DNA from: Carposina sasakii
Lineage: Eukaryota; Arthropoda; Insecta; Lepidoptera; Carposinidae
Reading direction: 5' to 3'
Length of the DNA stretch: 64,000 bases
NCBI GenBank assembly: GCA_014607495.2
Contig: CP053167.1
Span: forward strand, 2,418,001 to 2,482,000
Numbering within the stretch: the first letter of the stretch is position 1; every line of letters starts with the position of its first letter. Of this stretch, positions 48,478 through 59,330 are shown piece by piece. Below the pieces are notes generated by a model that saw nothing but the letters and a program-made list of their open reading frames with translations, ran no database searches and was not told the origin of the DNA. The position numbers were made by a program, and so were the translations under genes.

Positions 48478-51400
48478 ATGTTGCTGAAAAGAAATATTCT
48501 GGAAAGTGTTACCGTTATATCCTGTGGTGGAACTGTCTTTTGTATATTCCTTCATTTGATAACTAACATTTCGCCATTGACCGGAATATGGTTTTACATT
48601 TATGTTTTCGCAATATTCACCGTTTCTGTTATACTAAGTATCAAGTTAATACAGTGGTTATTAAGTTTAAATAAGCCTTTGACCTCGGATTTGGAAGAGA
48701 CTCTGAAAAGATACCCACATCTTGGTTTTTTTAAGGGTGTTTTGGCCAGGCTACCTAAGAACCGTAAGGCTAATTCCTATCAAGAATATGACACGAATGA
48801 GCTCAGTGTTATTTCTACAGTACTGGAGAGAAAACTGGTTTCCTCTTGGTACATGCCATACATATCGCAAGAGATTGGATTTCCTTTTGCATGCAAACAA
48901 ATACTGGATCAAATGATTGGGAAAACATTTCAAGTAAGTTTATATTATGTTGATATTTCACTTGGACTTTTACTCAACGAAAAGAGGATATTACTAAATT
49001 AGTTTGGACGTTTTATTTCAAGTATTATTTCATAGATCCCCTTTCAGATTTGCAGTAAAATAGACTCTAAAGACATGTATGTGGATGTGGCCACAATACT
49101 CTCAACTCACTTCAAAGAGTACAGGAAAGCATTGAAGAGACAAGAGAAGTCACCAAACACTCCCATAGAATCTTTATATAAAAAGGTACATCCCATCTCA
49201 GAGAGCAATAAACACTCTGCCGATCATTGCACCAAGATATTACGAGTGATGCTTAAAGAACTGGTGCCGTGGGAACTATGGGATACTCCATACTCGGAGT
49301 TGCTTGTCCGTATTCTATCTAAAAAGCTAGATCACTTTATAGACACTAACTTATCAAACACAGTATGGCTGAATGACAAACTAATGACGGCTTTAATTGG
49401 CAAAGAGAAAGTTGAAGAACCTGTAGAGGCAGAGGTGATTCTTGATGATAATAAACCTCCAGCAGATTTCAATAGTAAACCTCAGGCAGATTTCAATAAT
49501 AAACCTCTATCAGATTTCAATGAAGTACCTATTGAACACACTAGTGACAAAATTAGTTTCAGTGATATTCCAAATTTGGAAGCACATAAAGTTGAAAGTG
49601 TGGGTAATATTGATTTTGGGGATATTGCTAGTGAGGTTGAGGTAAATGAGGGTGTGCCGGTTGAGGTAAAGACTACACCGATATTGAGGCAGAGACGAGG
49701 CAGGCAGGGGAGGAACGAAGTGAAGATTTATGATAGAATCATAGAGGGTAAGATAAATATTTTGTATCCTTCCTTATATTAATAAATCCTACAGGTTTCT
49801 GAATCTACCTACTTCCATTTTTGTTTTTATGAGGATAGACCAATAAAATGTCCATATAGCAACAGTTCTGCTCAATGTCATACAATTTAGTGACCAATGT
49901 GCTCAGTTAATCTATGTAGGTATTTAAATAGTTTTAAATTTCATTGGATGGTTAGATGCAGGCTGCTTCCGGCCGGTCGGAGTGGAGGTTGTTGGGGGAG
50001 GCCTATGTCCAACAGTAGAATTATCAGGGCTGTAAATGATGATGATGAATTTCATTACTTCTAAAGTTTTAGCTGTGTGTCTGGAATATCTTTTAGTTTT
50101 ATATCAAAATCTCAATAATACATGCTTCAGGCAGTGCACTGGGGGAGGCCTACGTCCAGCAGTGGACTGCAATAGGCCTGATGATGACATATATCGTTGC
50201 TTAATTACCTTTGCTACTATTCTTCTATGCTGCTCTGGGAGTAAAAAAAAAGTATAATACTACAGCTGCATCTCTTCCCGGGCATACTGTACAAGTCAGT
50301 AGAGGTACAAGAGGGTTTTGGTGTTTTGTAGGTGATGGGCTGACCACCTGTCACTACTAACCGAACTTATACATCTCAACTATACCCTCAAAATTGGTCA
50401 GAAGTGGCGCCATGTGGTTCTATCGGCCCTAGGTGCTCTGCCTACTCCGTAAGGGATAAAGGCGTAATTTTATGTATGTATGTATGTAATTACCTACGAC
50501 ACAAGACCTTAGGGCTGTATATGTGGGTCTAGAATGTGTTGTAAAGTGTGTGACTTTCGTCGTAACCTCGGCGTTACCAGGCAGTGTAGCGACGTGGCAG
50601 ACGGACGTGGACCTGCAGTGCATCAGCCTCGGGCAGGACCTGCTGGCGAGCTTGGAGGGGGAACTGCCCGGGCGCCTGTGGGGGCCCGAGGAGCGCGAGC
50701 CGAGCCCGCATCCGCCCGCCAACGAGCCGCTGTGGTTTGGTAAGTCAGGGAGTTCTTAAAAATAAAGATTAAAAAATAAATAGATCAAAAAACTCTTCTG
50801 TAAAATTTAACCAATGGTAGATAGAATAAACAAGCACTGCCGCGACGATTTGGCATAGCAAGGACAGATGTGACTGACAAGTTACTATAGCTTATCGCCT
50901 GAGAGTGGCGTTCCTTAGTCCACTCTTACGAACAGCATGGAAAGAGATGTACCTGATCTATTCTATTAAAGCCCAGTCATATAATCCATCTATTTATCAA
51001 ATAGGCGAAGAGGACATAGATCTAGAAGACAGCCCAAAAGAGCGTAGTCCAGTCAAGAAGGAGCTAAGTCCGAAGCCGGCGGAGCTGTTAAAGGACCTTC
51101 AGAGCACCGTGCACGTGGCTAAGACAAAGATCGGAGACCTTCAGGTCGTGAATGTAGACGTGCCAGCCAAGTCCGGTGTATGTTCTAGTTCTGCACGTAT
51201 GTATTTCTTCGGGTTGAAATGGTTGACTGACGCGTTTATTAGTTTATATGAAATGTACCTATCTATAAAAAGCCTAACAAAAGTGGCCAAGAAGTTTATT
51301 TTGGCCGGACATAGAGTCGAAAAGCCTAATTATGTCCGGTTTTATCCGGACGAACCTTAACTGCACCAAATGATACTACGATCGAGGTGCCGTAACGGTT

Positions 51401-54400
51401 AATCGGTTAAGTGCGGTGTTTATTCTGGTCCTCTGCTCTGAAATGAAGTCTATATGTAAAAATATACAGATTAGTTTCTAATGGTGCATTCCCATTGGGG
51501 CTGGAATTGGCCTTATAAATTGCATTTAGGGCATAGAAACTTCTCTAATATATTTATGTTAAACTAGTGGACGCCCGCGACTCCGTCCGCGTGGACTGCG
51601 GAAAAAACAAAATATCAAAAATTATCCGGGATAAAAATATTTTCCCGGGATAAAAAGTAGCCTATATGTTAAGTGGGACTTGTCACAATATATTCCTGAA
51701 AACTGCATCGAAATCGGTTCAGCCGTTTCTCAGATTAGCGTGCACAAACATCGCTCCGTTACAATTTTATTATATGTATAGATTTAAGTTGACCATTTCA
51801 ACCAATCTTAACCCTCATCCCTAGCTTGGCATGTGCTTTATTTGTATATCAAAATTCTCTAAATATAGATTTGTGGCCCACAAAAAATACTCGAATCTGA
51901 GGTTGTTATTTTTCATTTATAGGTAGGTACACTTATTATCTTCATGCCCTAATCTTCCCAGGTTCTTTTATAGTATTTATTTATAGATAGATAAATAAAT
52001 TCTTCGCACTGCGCAAATTTCCTTTTCTTTCTAGTCTTGCATCTTTGTTGAAAATGGGTGTTTGTATACGGAAGTAAGTATAGGTAGGTATGTGGTGAAT
52101 GTTGCATGCTACAATGGTTTATGTACTGCAAAGTAACGTCTTATAAATAAGAAACTTCCTTGATGAAATAGGTAGGTTTAGGTTTCTTAATTATGTTTTG
52201 TCAATTCGTGTCAAGATAGATAATTAATGTTTATAACAAAATAAATACTTTACTATGTTATATAAAATAAAATATATAACAAACAGTGAAAAAAAATCTG
52301 CTGTTCCATACAATCTTGAATAATTACTGCACTGAAATGTATGGAACGGCTGTTTTTTTTGGCCCCATAGCGAAAGTTGTTTCTGTTTAACTTCCCAGTT
52401 TCGTGTCAAAAGCAAATAACCAATTCCGGAAAGACCATATACAGGATGTTTTTACTAGGGTTACGTAGCCTTTCCCCGCGAGTTCAACTCGCATTTGGCC
52501 GGTATTTTTGGACTTATGACACTGTTGTTTCAAATGAGCGAAATAATTGTAGACGCAAAATCCTAATCAATGATATTTGTGATTTGTATACAGATAGTAG
52601 ACTAAATAAAAAATATCGGCAAATTTTTCTTGATCTAGCAATTCATGGATCAAATAATTATGATGTACAGGATGAAGCGGCAGGCATGATGGAAGGGTTG
52701 CTAGACTTCGGCATCGCAGGCTTGAAGAAAGGCCTCCGATTCACCGGCCTCAGCGATGAGTCACAGGTAAATCCTTTAAGGGCTGATTTTCCAAACGTCA
52801 GATAGTATATCAGAAGAATGAAGTTGATGTTGTCTCCATCATGATCTAGTTTAAGAGAAAGACATCATCAACTTTATTCTTCTGATAAACTATCTGAGGG
52901 GCCCTCAGTGAGGGCGTGGTGCGAGTTTTCACTTTGAACTCGAAAGCGTAAACGTAAAACAGCCAACAAATCACATAATGACGTGATGTAATGAAAGTGA
53001 GAACAACGGCACTACGTGATTGGTTGAATACTTACTCGTAGTTTACGTTTACGCAATCGAGTGCGAAGTGGAAAAATCAGCCGTTATACTATTAACTCCT
53101 GTGAATAGGAAGAAAGTAACATATAAAAAGGTAGCGGGAGGTACTTGGAGGAGATGTGCCATGGACAGGAAGAAGTGGAGAATTCTGGGGGAGGCCTTTG
53201 CCAAAGGACAAGCTGACAATGAAGAGTAAATCATTAATTGTAAAATATATAAGTAAATTCATGTCAGAGGAAGGGCTAAAATAAATAAATAAATAAAAAC
53301 ATAAAAATTACAATTGACTGATAAGTTTGTGTATGCTTTCATGTCGAATAAATGATTTGAAATTGAATTCGTTTTGATGCGGAGCTTCACTTCAAAATGC
53401 CGTAAGCTCTAGAGTGCATGTCGTAAGAGTCAACCAAGGAACTCAGGAACGCTCTCTCAGGCGATGAGCTAGCAACTCGTTATAGATAATTCACATCTGT
53501 CCCGACTATGCTGAACGTTGCTGTGGGATCTCCCTATGATCCTGCAGTTCTGGTTAGCCCATTTTAAGAACACAACCGTGTTTATTAATAAAAATGTAAT
53601 CGCAAAGAGCCAACATTTGATAAAAAAAAGTACTTAAACCAATCACGCTATAAGAAGTCCGGCGGATTATTTACGAACTTAATAAAAATGTATGAAACAG
53701 TGTGCAGATTGCAAAGATGCTAGCGCTGCGGTAAACGGCCCCCTAATTACGTAAAAGCAATAGCAAAGCTGAAGCAAAGCGTTCGCGATAATCTCGAGTG
53801 TGTGCGTGCGCGCAACGAGCGCTCGGCGTCCTCCCGCACCCCGCACCTCGCCCCGCACCTCTCCCCGCGCCCCGCACCTCGCCCAAGCACACCCACACTC
53901 GAGATTATCGCGATCGCGCGGCTTCGTGTTTGAGGAAACGCATATAATTCAAAGAATTCTGTATATGCGCTTGTGTATTGTATGCTGGTTATTTCACAGG
54001 AAAAATCCCCATCGCATATAAGGGCAGATAAGTCTCCTACCGAAGTGAAACCTCTTTCCGTGAGACCTTCGCACGAGCCCAAGGAGGCTGTATTACAGAA
54101 GGATGACAACGGGACTTCTACTCCGCATCTGGTGAAGCAGCAGCGAGTGACGTCACAGGACAGTATGGTAACTATCCACAATAAGTTTAGCTATACTCAT
54201 GGAGAAGAAATAAAAGAGGAGTAGCGGCTAAGTATACTTTCATACAAAAATAGTGTGCCGCGGAGCGGGGGTGAAGTATGGGACGAGGGGAGCATTGAAC
54301 ATTGTAGCCCTGCCCATTTACATAGAAACCACCTTGTAGTGACTAGTCAAACTACTTGCTCATTATCAATGTGGTTCAAGATTGTTTTACTAGTGCAATT

Positions 54401-57400
54401 ACTCATCACTAGATGGCAATATTATAGTAATAAATTTTAGTAATAAAGTACCCTGATAAAAGCGCTAGTGTCTTTCTAATTTTAATACGGTTACATTTCG
54501 GAGCACAAGCGTGTGGTTACAGCTACTGCGTTACACTGACGCTGAAGCTCCGCCCCTATCATGACGTCATGGCCTCACGATTGCCACACGACTCACTTCA
54601 TTGCCCCACCTCCTCTTTTATACATTCATGGTTATACTCGTATTACAGTCGTATGTCGTATCACATCAGCCTATCGCAGTCTACTGCTGGACGTATGCCT
54701 CCCACAGGACACGCTACAATCGTTACTAATAACCAAAACTACTGAAGCTATTTATATTAAATTTGCTACACAGATAGTACTGCCTGAGAAAGGACACAGG
54801 CCAGCGATGGCGAACCAATGGCACGCGTGCCACCCCTGGCACGCAACAAAATAGTTCAGGCATGCCGAATGATACAGATAAGAATGAATAACATTAAAAA
54901 ATTGCATCGAAACCGTTTGTCAGATGACTCTAGTTCAGTAGCTTGCATTCTGCTGAAAGTAACAAAGTAAGAGCCTGACATAAAATACTTAGCATCTTAT
55001 TTGAAACAGCAGAAATAACACAATTTTTTTATATGTTAAAATAGTAACATTACATACCGATAATTGTACTTTTGAATTTTTAATAAATAGTATATACTTA
55101 ATATCATCTAGTTTTATTTTTGTTCAATAATATCAATATGCCTAAATTATTTGATGGCACGTCATAGATATATTTGTCTCATAAAAATGGCACGTATATC
55201 ACTAAAGGTTCGCCATCCCTGACATAGGCTATTTTTTATCCGGAAAAAAAGGTTTTTTCTACAGTGTAGTAATACTTACGTATACACGGTTGTTCCGACT
55301 ACATATTCTCATAGTTTCACTCATTCTACAGTCCCCGATCTGCAGTAGTCATCAATCCCCGGCTGTTTGCAGTTGTCGCAGTCGAGGCCGCTTCCCCCCG
55401 GGCCCCCCTTGCCCCCAGTGGGACAAGCCGCCCCCGCGGCATCGGCCCCGCTCCCCCCCGTGGGACCGGCCCCGCTCCCGGACTCCCCCGAGCCGCAGTA
55501 CGAGGAGGCGGCGGACCTGTCCACCAGCATCGCCAAACTACGATCGCTGCTTAACCAGAGGGCAGACGCTAGAGAAGGGTGAGAGAGTTCTTTCTTTCAT
55601 TCATTCATTCACTCGATCAATTACCCACGACACAAGACGTAGGGATCTTAATGTGGGACTTAATGTGTTGTGAATTGTGTAAATTTATTTATAAAATGGG
55701 GGCCACCGTTTTTACGCTCTCCAGTTGGCGCCACCTGTACTAAAAGGTTTTTTTTATCGAAACTATCCCGAAGGAAAGGCAAGAGAAACTATGTCCATAC
55801 AGCCAGGAGATCACAGCTTTTACGCTCACCCTGGCGATTATGCGTTTCCTAAAGAATTATTTAGAGAAAGTCAATAGTATTTCTCATTCCTAGATCTAAT
55901 ATTACGTTAGCGGTGACAGCCCAGTGGTTAAGACGTGCACCTTCTAAGCGGGAGGCGTAAGTTCGATCTCAGTCACGGCCCTTTACTAATGAATTTATTT
56001 CATGTACAGATTTTGATGTTGCAAAATTGTCACTAAGCTCGTGCCTCGGAAAGCACGTAAAACCGTTGGTCCTGCGCCTGATCTCTCTTCGGTCGTGTCG
56101 GCTTCTGTCCCATCGGACTATGAGTGTAACGGAATAGAGAGTGCATCTGTGTTGCGCACACACTTGTGCACTATAATATCTCCTGCGTACCTGGCTAATA
56201 TCCGTAGAGATTGGTCACCTTGGCCGAAATACGGTCGGAGATCATCATCATCATTACGTTAATTATCATCCATCATAAATTCGCGTTGATAATAGGGTCG
56301 ATTCTGACCTAATCTTAGTCAGGTCTATCTCTCTCCGTTCTTAACATAAATGGCTGAGAGAGAAAAGGACAGGTAGGACTATCTATTCTATACAAGGTGT
56401 AACAGAAAGGGTATGTTAAGCGAAAAGCTATGTAAATAGACCATTATAGAGAACCTATTTCCAAAATTTGAGACTAGAAATCAAATGTTTATTTTTCAAA
56501 ATTGTATGAACATTCTTAAGTTGTTTAGAAATTCTCCATACTAGCTGCAAAATTAAACATGTGATTTAGAGTCTGAAATTTTGTAGATAGGTTCCTTTTA
56601 GTGGGCTATTTACATAGCTTCTCGCTTAACATACCCTTTTTGTTACACCCTGTATAGGTAGTCTATTAACATGAATTGTTATTTGCATGAGACTTGCGGT
56701 ATGTTCTACGTAGCAACTATACCGTAATCGCTGTGTGTTGGATGCAGTGTGAGAGGGGAGGAGGTGTGGTGGGGGGAGGAGGCGAGGCCGGGCGGCGTGC
56801 GGGTCGACAGCGCTGTGCGCGCAGGTACATACATACATAGATAGATATACTATAATTGACGATCGATACATTCATCTCATCATCTTCAGCTGTAACCACA
56901 CGCTTGTGCTCCGAAATGTAACCGTATTAAATTTACAAAGATACTAGCGCTTTTATCAGGGTACTTTATTACTAAAACGTAGTATAATATTGCCATCTAG
57001 TGATGAGTAATTGCACTAGTAAAACAATCTTGAACCACATTGATAATGAGCAAGTAGTTTAACTAGACACTACAAGGTGGTTTCTATGTAAATGGGCAGG
57101 CTACAGTGTTCAATGCTCCCCTTGTCCCATACTTCACCCCCGCTCCGCGGCACACTATTTTTGTATGAAAATATACTTAGCCGCTACTCCTCTTTTATTT
57201 ATACTCCATGTACATATCCCATTAAAAACGTTTCCATGTTAAATGTTACCTAGACTAGCACTGTCAATCAAAAAGTTATTAGATCTCATGTAACTTCTAA
57301 CTCTACAGGGCCTACCTAGATCTCATGTAGGACCAAGCTTCTAACTCTACAGGGCCTACCTAGATCTCATGTAGGGCCAAGCTTCTAACTCTACAGGGCC

Positions 57401-58672
57401 TACCTAGATCTCATGTAGGGCCAAGCTTCTAACTCTACAGGGCCTACCTAGATCTCATGTAGGGCCAAGCTTCTAACTCTACAGGGCCTACCTAGATCTC
57501 ATGTAGGGCCAAGCTTCTAACTCTACAGGGCCTACCTAGATCTCATGTAGGGCCAAGCTTCTAACTCTATAGGGCCTACCTAGATCTCATGTAGGACCAA
57601 GCTTCTAACTCTACAGGGCCTACCTAGATCTCATGTAGGGCCAAGCTTCTAACTCTATAGGGCCTACCTAGATCTAATGTAGGGCCAAGCTTCTAACTCT
57701 ACAGGGCCTACCTAGATCTCATGTAGGGCTAAGCTTCTAACTCTATAGGGCCTACCTAGATCTCATGTAGGACCAAGCTTTTAACTCTACAGGACCTACC
57801 TAGATCTCATGTAGTGCCAAGCTTCTAACTCTACAGGGCCTACCTAACTTCACAAACTCTATACTTTAGTCAAAATATGTGCTTAGCTTGAGCAATGTTT
57901 ATTTTTGTAATAACACGTTTATAGCCTGGTTAGTTAAATAAATAAGTTTTGCTGGAAAAAATATCCTGCAGAGATAAGCACGCATTTATTTGTAAACTAG
58001 TGAACGCCCGTGACTCCGTCCGCGTGGACTACAGAAAAAACAAAATGTCGATATTATCCGTAATAAAACCTTTTTCCCGGGATAAAAAGTAGCCTATATG
58101 TTAAGTGGGACCTGTCACAATATATTCCTGAATACTGCATCGAAATTGGTTCAGCCGTTCCTGAGATTAGCGTGCACAAACGCACAGATAAACAGACAAA
58201 CCGACAAACAGACAAATATTCCAAAAAACACTCTTTTGGGTACTGTTGCGTTGATAAAGGTCTCCTATAATATTTTTTCTCATATATCTTCCATGTACAG
58301 ACAGCGATCCGTTACATTTTTATTATATGTATAGACAGATTTCTCTGTATTTACTATAGTGTCTTGTGTACAATAAGGGATAAGAATCATCGCCACCTAC
58401 AGCCCAGAGAAGTCCACTGCTGGACATAGGCCTACCCCAACAACCTCCACTCCGATCGGTCGGAAGCAGCCTGCATCCGACCGACGCCCGCACGTAATAA
58501 AATGTAAATTTATTCTTATCCCCCTAGTACAATGGGAGGGATAAGAATAAATAAAGTGTGTACCTACCGATGTTTATGGTTATTGTTTAATGTTTTCAGA
58601 CGAATACGACATGATCAACGAACGCAGCGCGTCACCCGGCCTGACTCCCAACAATATGCAGAGACTTGACAA
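48478..58672 (+). CDS. PXA-domain sorting nexin (SNX19-like), 5' part, continues beyond the window
   Basis: Nine exons with compatible phases: 48478-48933, 49048-49747, 50581-50739, 51005-51144, 52671-52766, 54000-54167, 55373-55578, 56748-56824 and 58600-58672, about 691 codons. Two hydrophobic segments (about residues 10-32 and 36-62) are followed by a PXA domain (about 108-290) with VSSWYMPYISQEIGFPF and the ILRVMLKELVPWELWDTP helix. A long low-complexity linker follows, with NKPxADFN repeats in exon 2 and a helix, AAGMMEGLLDFGIAGLKKGL. Membrane anchor, PXA and long linker fit the SNX13/14/19/25 group; the compact PXA suits SNX19 best. Such proteins tether membranes around ER, endosomes and lipid droplets. 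The phosphoinositide-binding PX domain is not in the window. Starts of exons 7 and 8 are the least certain; exon 8 is needed to keep exon 9 in frame. Confidence 0.82.
49950..50195 (+). repeat. Two LINE 3' tail fragments
   Basis: GGTTAGATGCAGGCTGCTTC to GCTGTAAATGATGATGATG (49950-50047) and GGGGGAGGCCTACGTCCAGC to CTGATGATGA (50139-50190). Both are in the sorting nexin intron after exon 2. Confidence 0.7.
50222..50500 (+). repeat. Dispersed repeat, CATGGTGCCACTTCTGACC family
   Basis: The copy begins TTCTATGCTGCTCTGGGAG and ends AAGGGATAAAGGCG plus a TATGTATGTATG tail. It ends about 80 bases before exon 3 of the sorting nexin. Confidence 0.8.
51565..51785 (+). repeat. TAGTGGACGCCCGCGAC family copy, internally deleted
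   Basis: Runs from AACTAGTGGACGCCCGCGAC to GTGCACAAAC and then jumps to the CGTTAC...TATATGTATAGAT end, missing the middle section present at 58.0 kb. Confidence 0.8.
53395..53590 (+). repeat. Dispersed repeat shared with 44140-44335
   Basis: Second copy of the CTCTCAGGCGATGA / CTGTGGGATCT repeat, in the intron before sorting nexin exon 6. Confidence 0.6.
53739..53913. repeat. Partial fold-back element joined to a GC-rich hairpin
   Basis: 53739-53785 matches one arm of the fold-back insert at 45012 (GGCCCCCTAATTACGTAAAA). It is followed by CGATAATCTCGAGTGTGTG (about 53787-53805), a roughly 85-base C-rich stretch of CCCGCACCTCGC-type repeats, and the inverse CACACTCGAGATTATCGCG (about 53894-53912). 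Confidence 0.75.
54195..54560 (-). repeat. Dispersed repeat, CCTCTTTTAT / TGCTCCGAAATGTAAC family, copy 2 (inverted)
   Basis: It begins ATAAAAGAGGAGTAGCGGC and runs to TTTCGGAGCACAAGCGTGTG, the inverse of 36409 and 56884. It starts 28 bases after sorting nexin exon 6. Confidence 0.85.
54640..55260. other. Intronic stretch with mixed repeat fragments
   Basis: A LINE-tail-like piece (CAGTCTACTGCTGGACG, about 54675-54695) and a segment containing AATGGCACGCGTGCCACCCC (about 54818-54837) and TGGCACGTATATCACTAAAGG (about 55188) that may bound a further repeat. No exon seen. Confidence 0.4.
55755..55803 (+). repeat. Fragment of the TTTATCCCGAAGG MITE family
   Basis: CTATCCCGAAGGAAAGGCAAG then AACTATGTCCATACAGCC matches the left end of the copies at 23412 and 47938. 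Confidence 0.7.
55905..56040 (+). repeat. tRNA-like SINE, third family
   Basis: AGCGGTGACAGCCCAGTGG and TTAAGACGTGCACC (A-box-like region), then AAGTTCGATCTCAGTC (B-box-like), then CTAATGAATTTATTT. A second copy is at 43060-43200. Confidence 0.6.
56318..56652. mobile_element. Half MITE followed by a TA-flanked fold-back MITE
   Basis: 56318-56375 is half of the GTCAGGTCTATA family (compare 9512). 56393-56652 is a separate element: CAAGGTGTAACAGAAAGGG and its inverse CCCTTTTTGTTACACCCTG bracket arms of about 45 bases including GCTATGTAAATAG, with TA on both sides. Confidence 0.8.
56884..57210 (+). repeat. Dispersed repeat, CCTCTTTTAT / TGCTCCGAAATGTAAC family, copy 3
   Basis: Begins CAGCTGTAACCACACGCTTG and ends CTACTCCTCTTTTATTTA, in the same orientation as 36409 and opposite to 54195. 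Confidence 0.85.
57281..57847. repeat. 44-bp minisatellite, about 12-13 copies
   Basis: Unit: GGCCTACCTAGATCTCATGT then AGGGCCAAGCTTCTAACTCT and ACAG. Copies differ by one or two bases (for example ACAG/ATAG, GGGCC/GGACC). The first unit is partial. It is in the intron between sorting nexin exons 8 and 9 and has no consistent reading frame. Confidence 0.95.
57996..58340 (+). repeat. TAGTGAACGCCCGTGAC family, fullest copy
   Basis: It runs from CTAGTGAACGCCCGTGACTC through AGCCGTTCCTGAGATTAGCG and GGTCTCCTATAATATTTTTT to TATATGTATAGACAG. This copy defines the module order of the family. Confidence 0.85.
58390..58495 (-). repeat. LINE 3' tail fragment, minus orientation
   Basis: AGCCCAGAGAAGTCCACTGC, then GGACATAGGCCTACCCCAAC and CGGAAGCAGCCTGCATCCG. 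It lies about 100 bases before sorting nexin exon 9. Confidence 0.75.
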
Positions 58673-58689
58673 GTAAATATAAAATAAAA

Positions 58690-58925
58690 AAGAGATGGTA
58701 AAATTCGTCATCCGAGTAATTGACCCGGTGGCTCAGTGTTGAGAGCGCTGGCACGCGGAATGCAGAGGTCGTGGGTTCGATTCCCACCCGGGTGAGGAAT
58801 TTTTTCCATTTCTTCATTAACGCGTGGTGCCGGCAGAGTAGAATTCGTACCACCCCATGTCTGCCCGTGGGTATCGTACGAGGCAATTAAGGGTTTCCGG
58901 GAGGTGGGAAGCAGCGAATTACGTA
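58690..58925. repeat. SINE copy followed by the CACCTCCCGGAAACCC repeat
   Basis: 58690-58816 (+) is a full tRNA-derived SINE (GACCCGGTGGCTCAGTG ... GGTTCGATTCCCACCCGGG). 58818-58915 is the inverse of 28700-28795. They abut at GCGTGGTGCCGGC. Confidence 0.75.
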
Positions 58926-58929
58926 GGTC

Positions 58930-59215
58930 ACAACCGGAGGTCTCAAAAAAAACCGAAATTATTAATATAAATTTATTATAGAATAGAAATTACAAATAGG
59001 TATCTTAAATCTAACTAGAAACTAGCACCTCGTTCGAAGTAGGAACTAAGTGTGTCACTATGGACCGATGTGCAATCCGAGCTTCCTGGCCACGACGTTC
59101 CCACGTTGAAGTAATCTGCTGACGCTGCAACTGACAAGCCCGCGCGTGTAACGCTGTATCTAGGTCGCTCGTATGGACATTATTTCTATAGGCTTAATAT
59201 ATATAATTCCTCCAC
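58930..59215 (-). repeat. Possible 3' LTR of the endogenous retrovirus
   Basis: Downstream of env on the minus strand a purine-rich AAGGGTGGAGG (about 59212-59222) could be the polypurine tract, followed by AATTATATATATTAAGCC, a TATA-like start. The far boundary is not defined because the second LTR is outside the window. Confidence 0.4.
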
Positions 59216-59330
59216 CCTTAGAACAGCAACTATTTTAGAATGTTGAGAGAAAATGTTGCTGGCTGTTTCCTTGGATGCAGAGATGGTTCTGGTTTAGCAT
59301 AGGTGTGCTGGCCTTGTTCTGCGTCTGGGC

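Noticed and set aside
50905..51360. Open frame of 151 codons around sorting nexin exon 4
   Set aside because: It extends past both splice sites; the phase-compatible exon is 51005-51144.
52377..52805. Open frame of 142 codons around sorting nexin exon 5
   Set aside because: Only 52671-52766 has splice sites and helical sequence consistent with the gene; the upstream part is intronic read-through.
53747..54181. Minus-strand 144-codon frame
   Set aside because: It is antisense to exon 6 and crosses the GC-rich hairpin; there is no family resemblance.
55290..55673. Arginine/proline-rich 127-codon frame
   Set aside because: An out-of-frame reading of sorting nexin exon 7; the other frame gives YEEAADLSTSIAKLRSLL and fits the splice phases.
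57281..57847. CRISPR-like array
   Set aside because: The repeats are head to tail with no unique spacers, and the host is a eukaryote.
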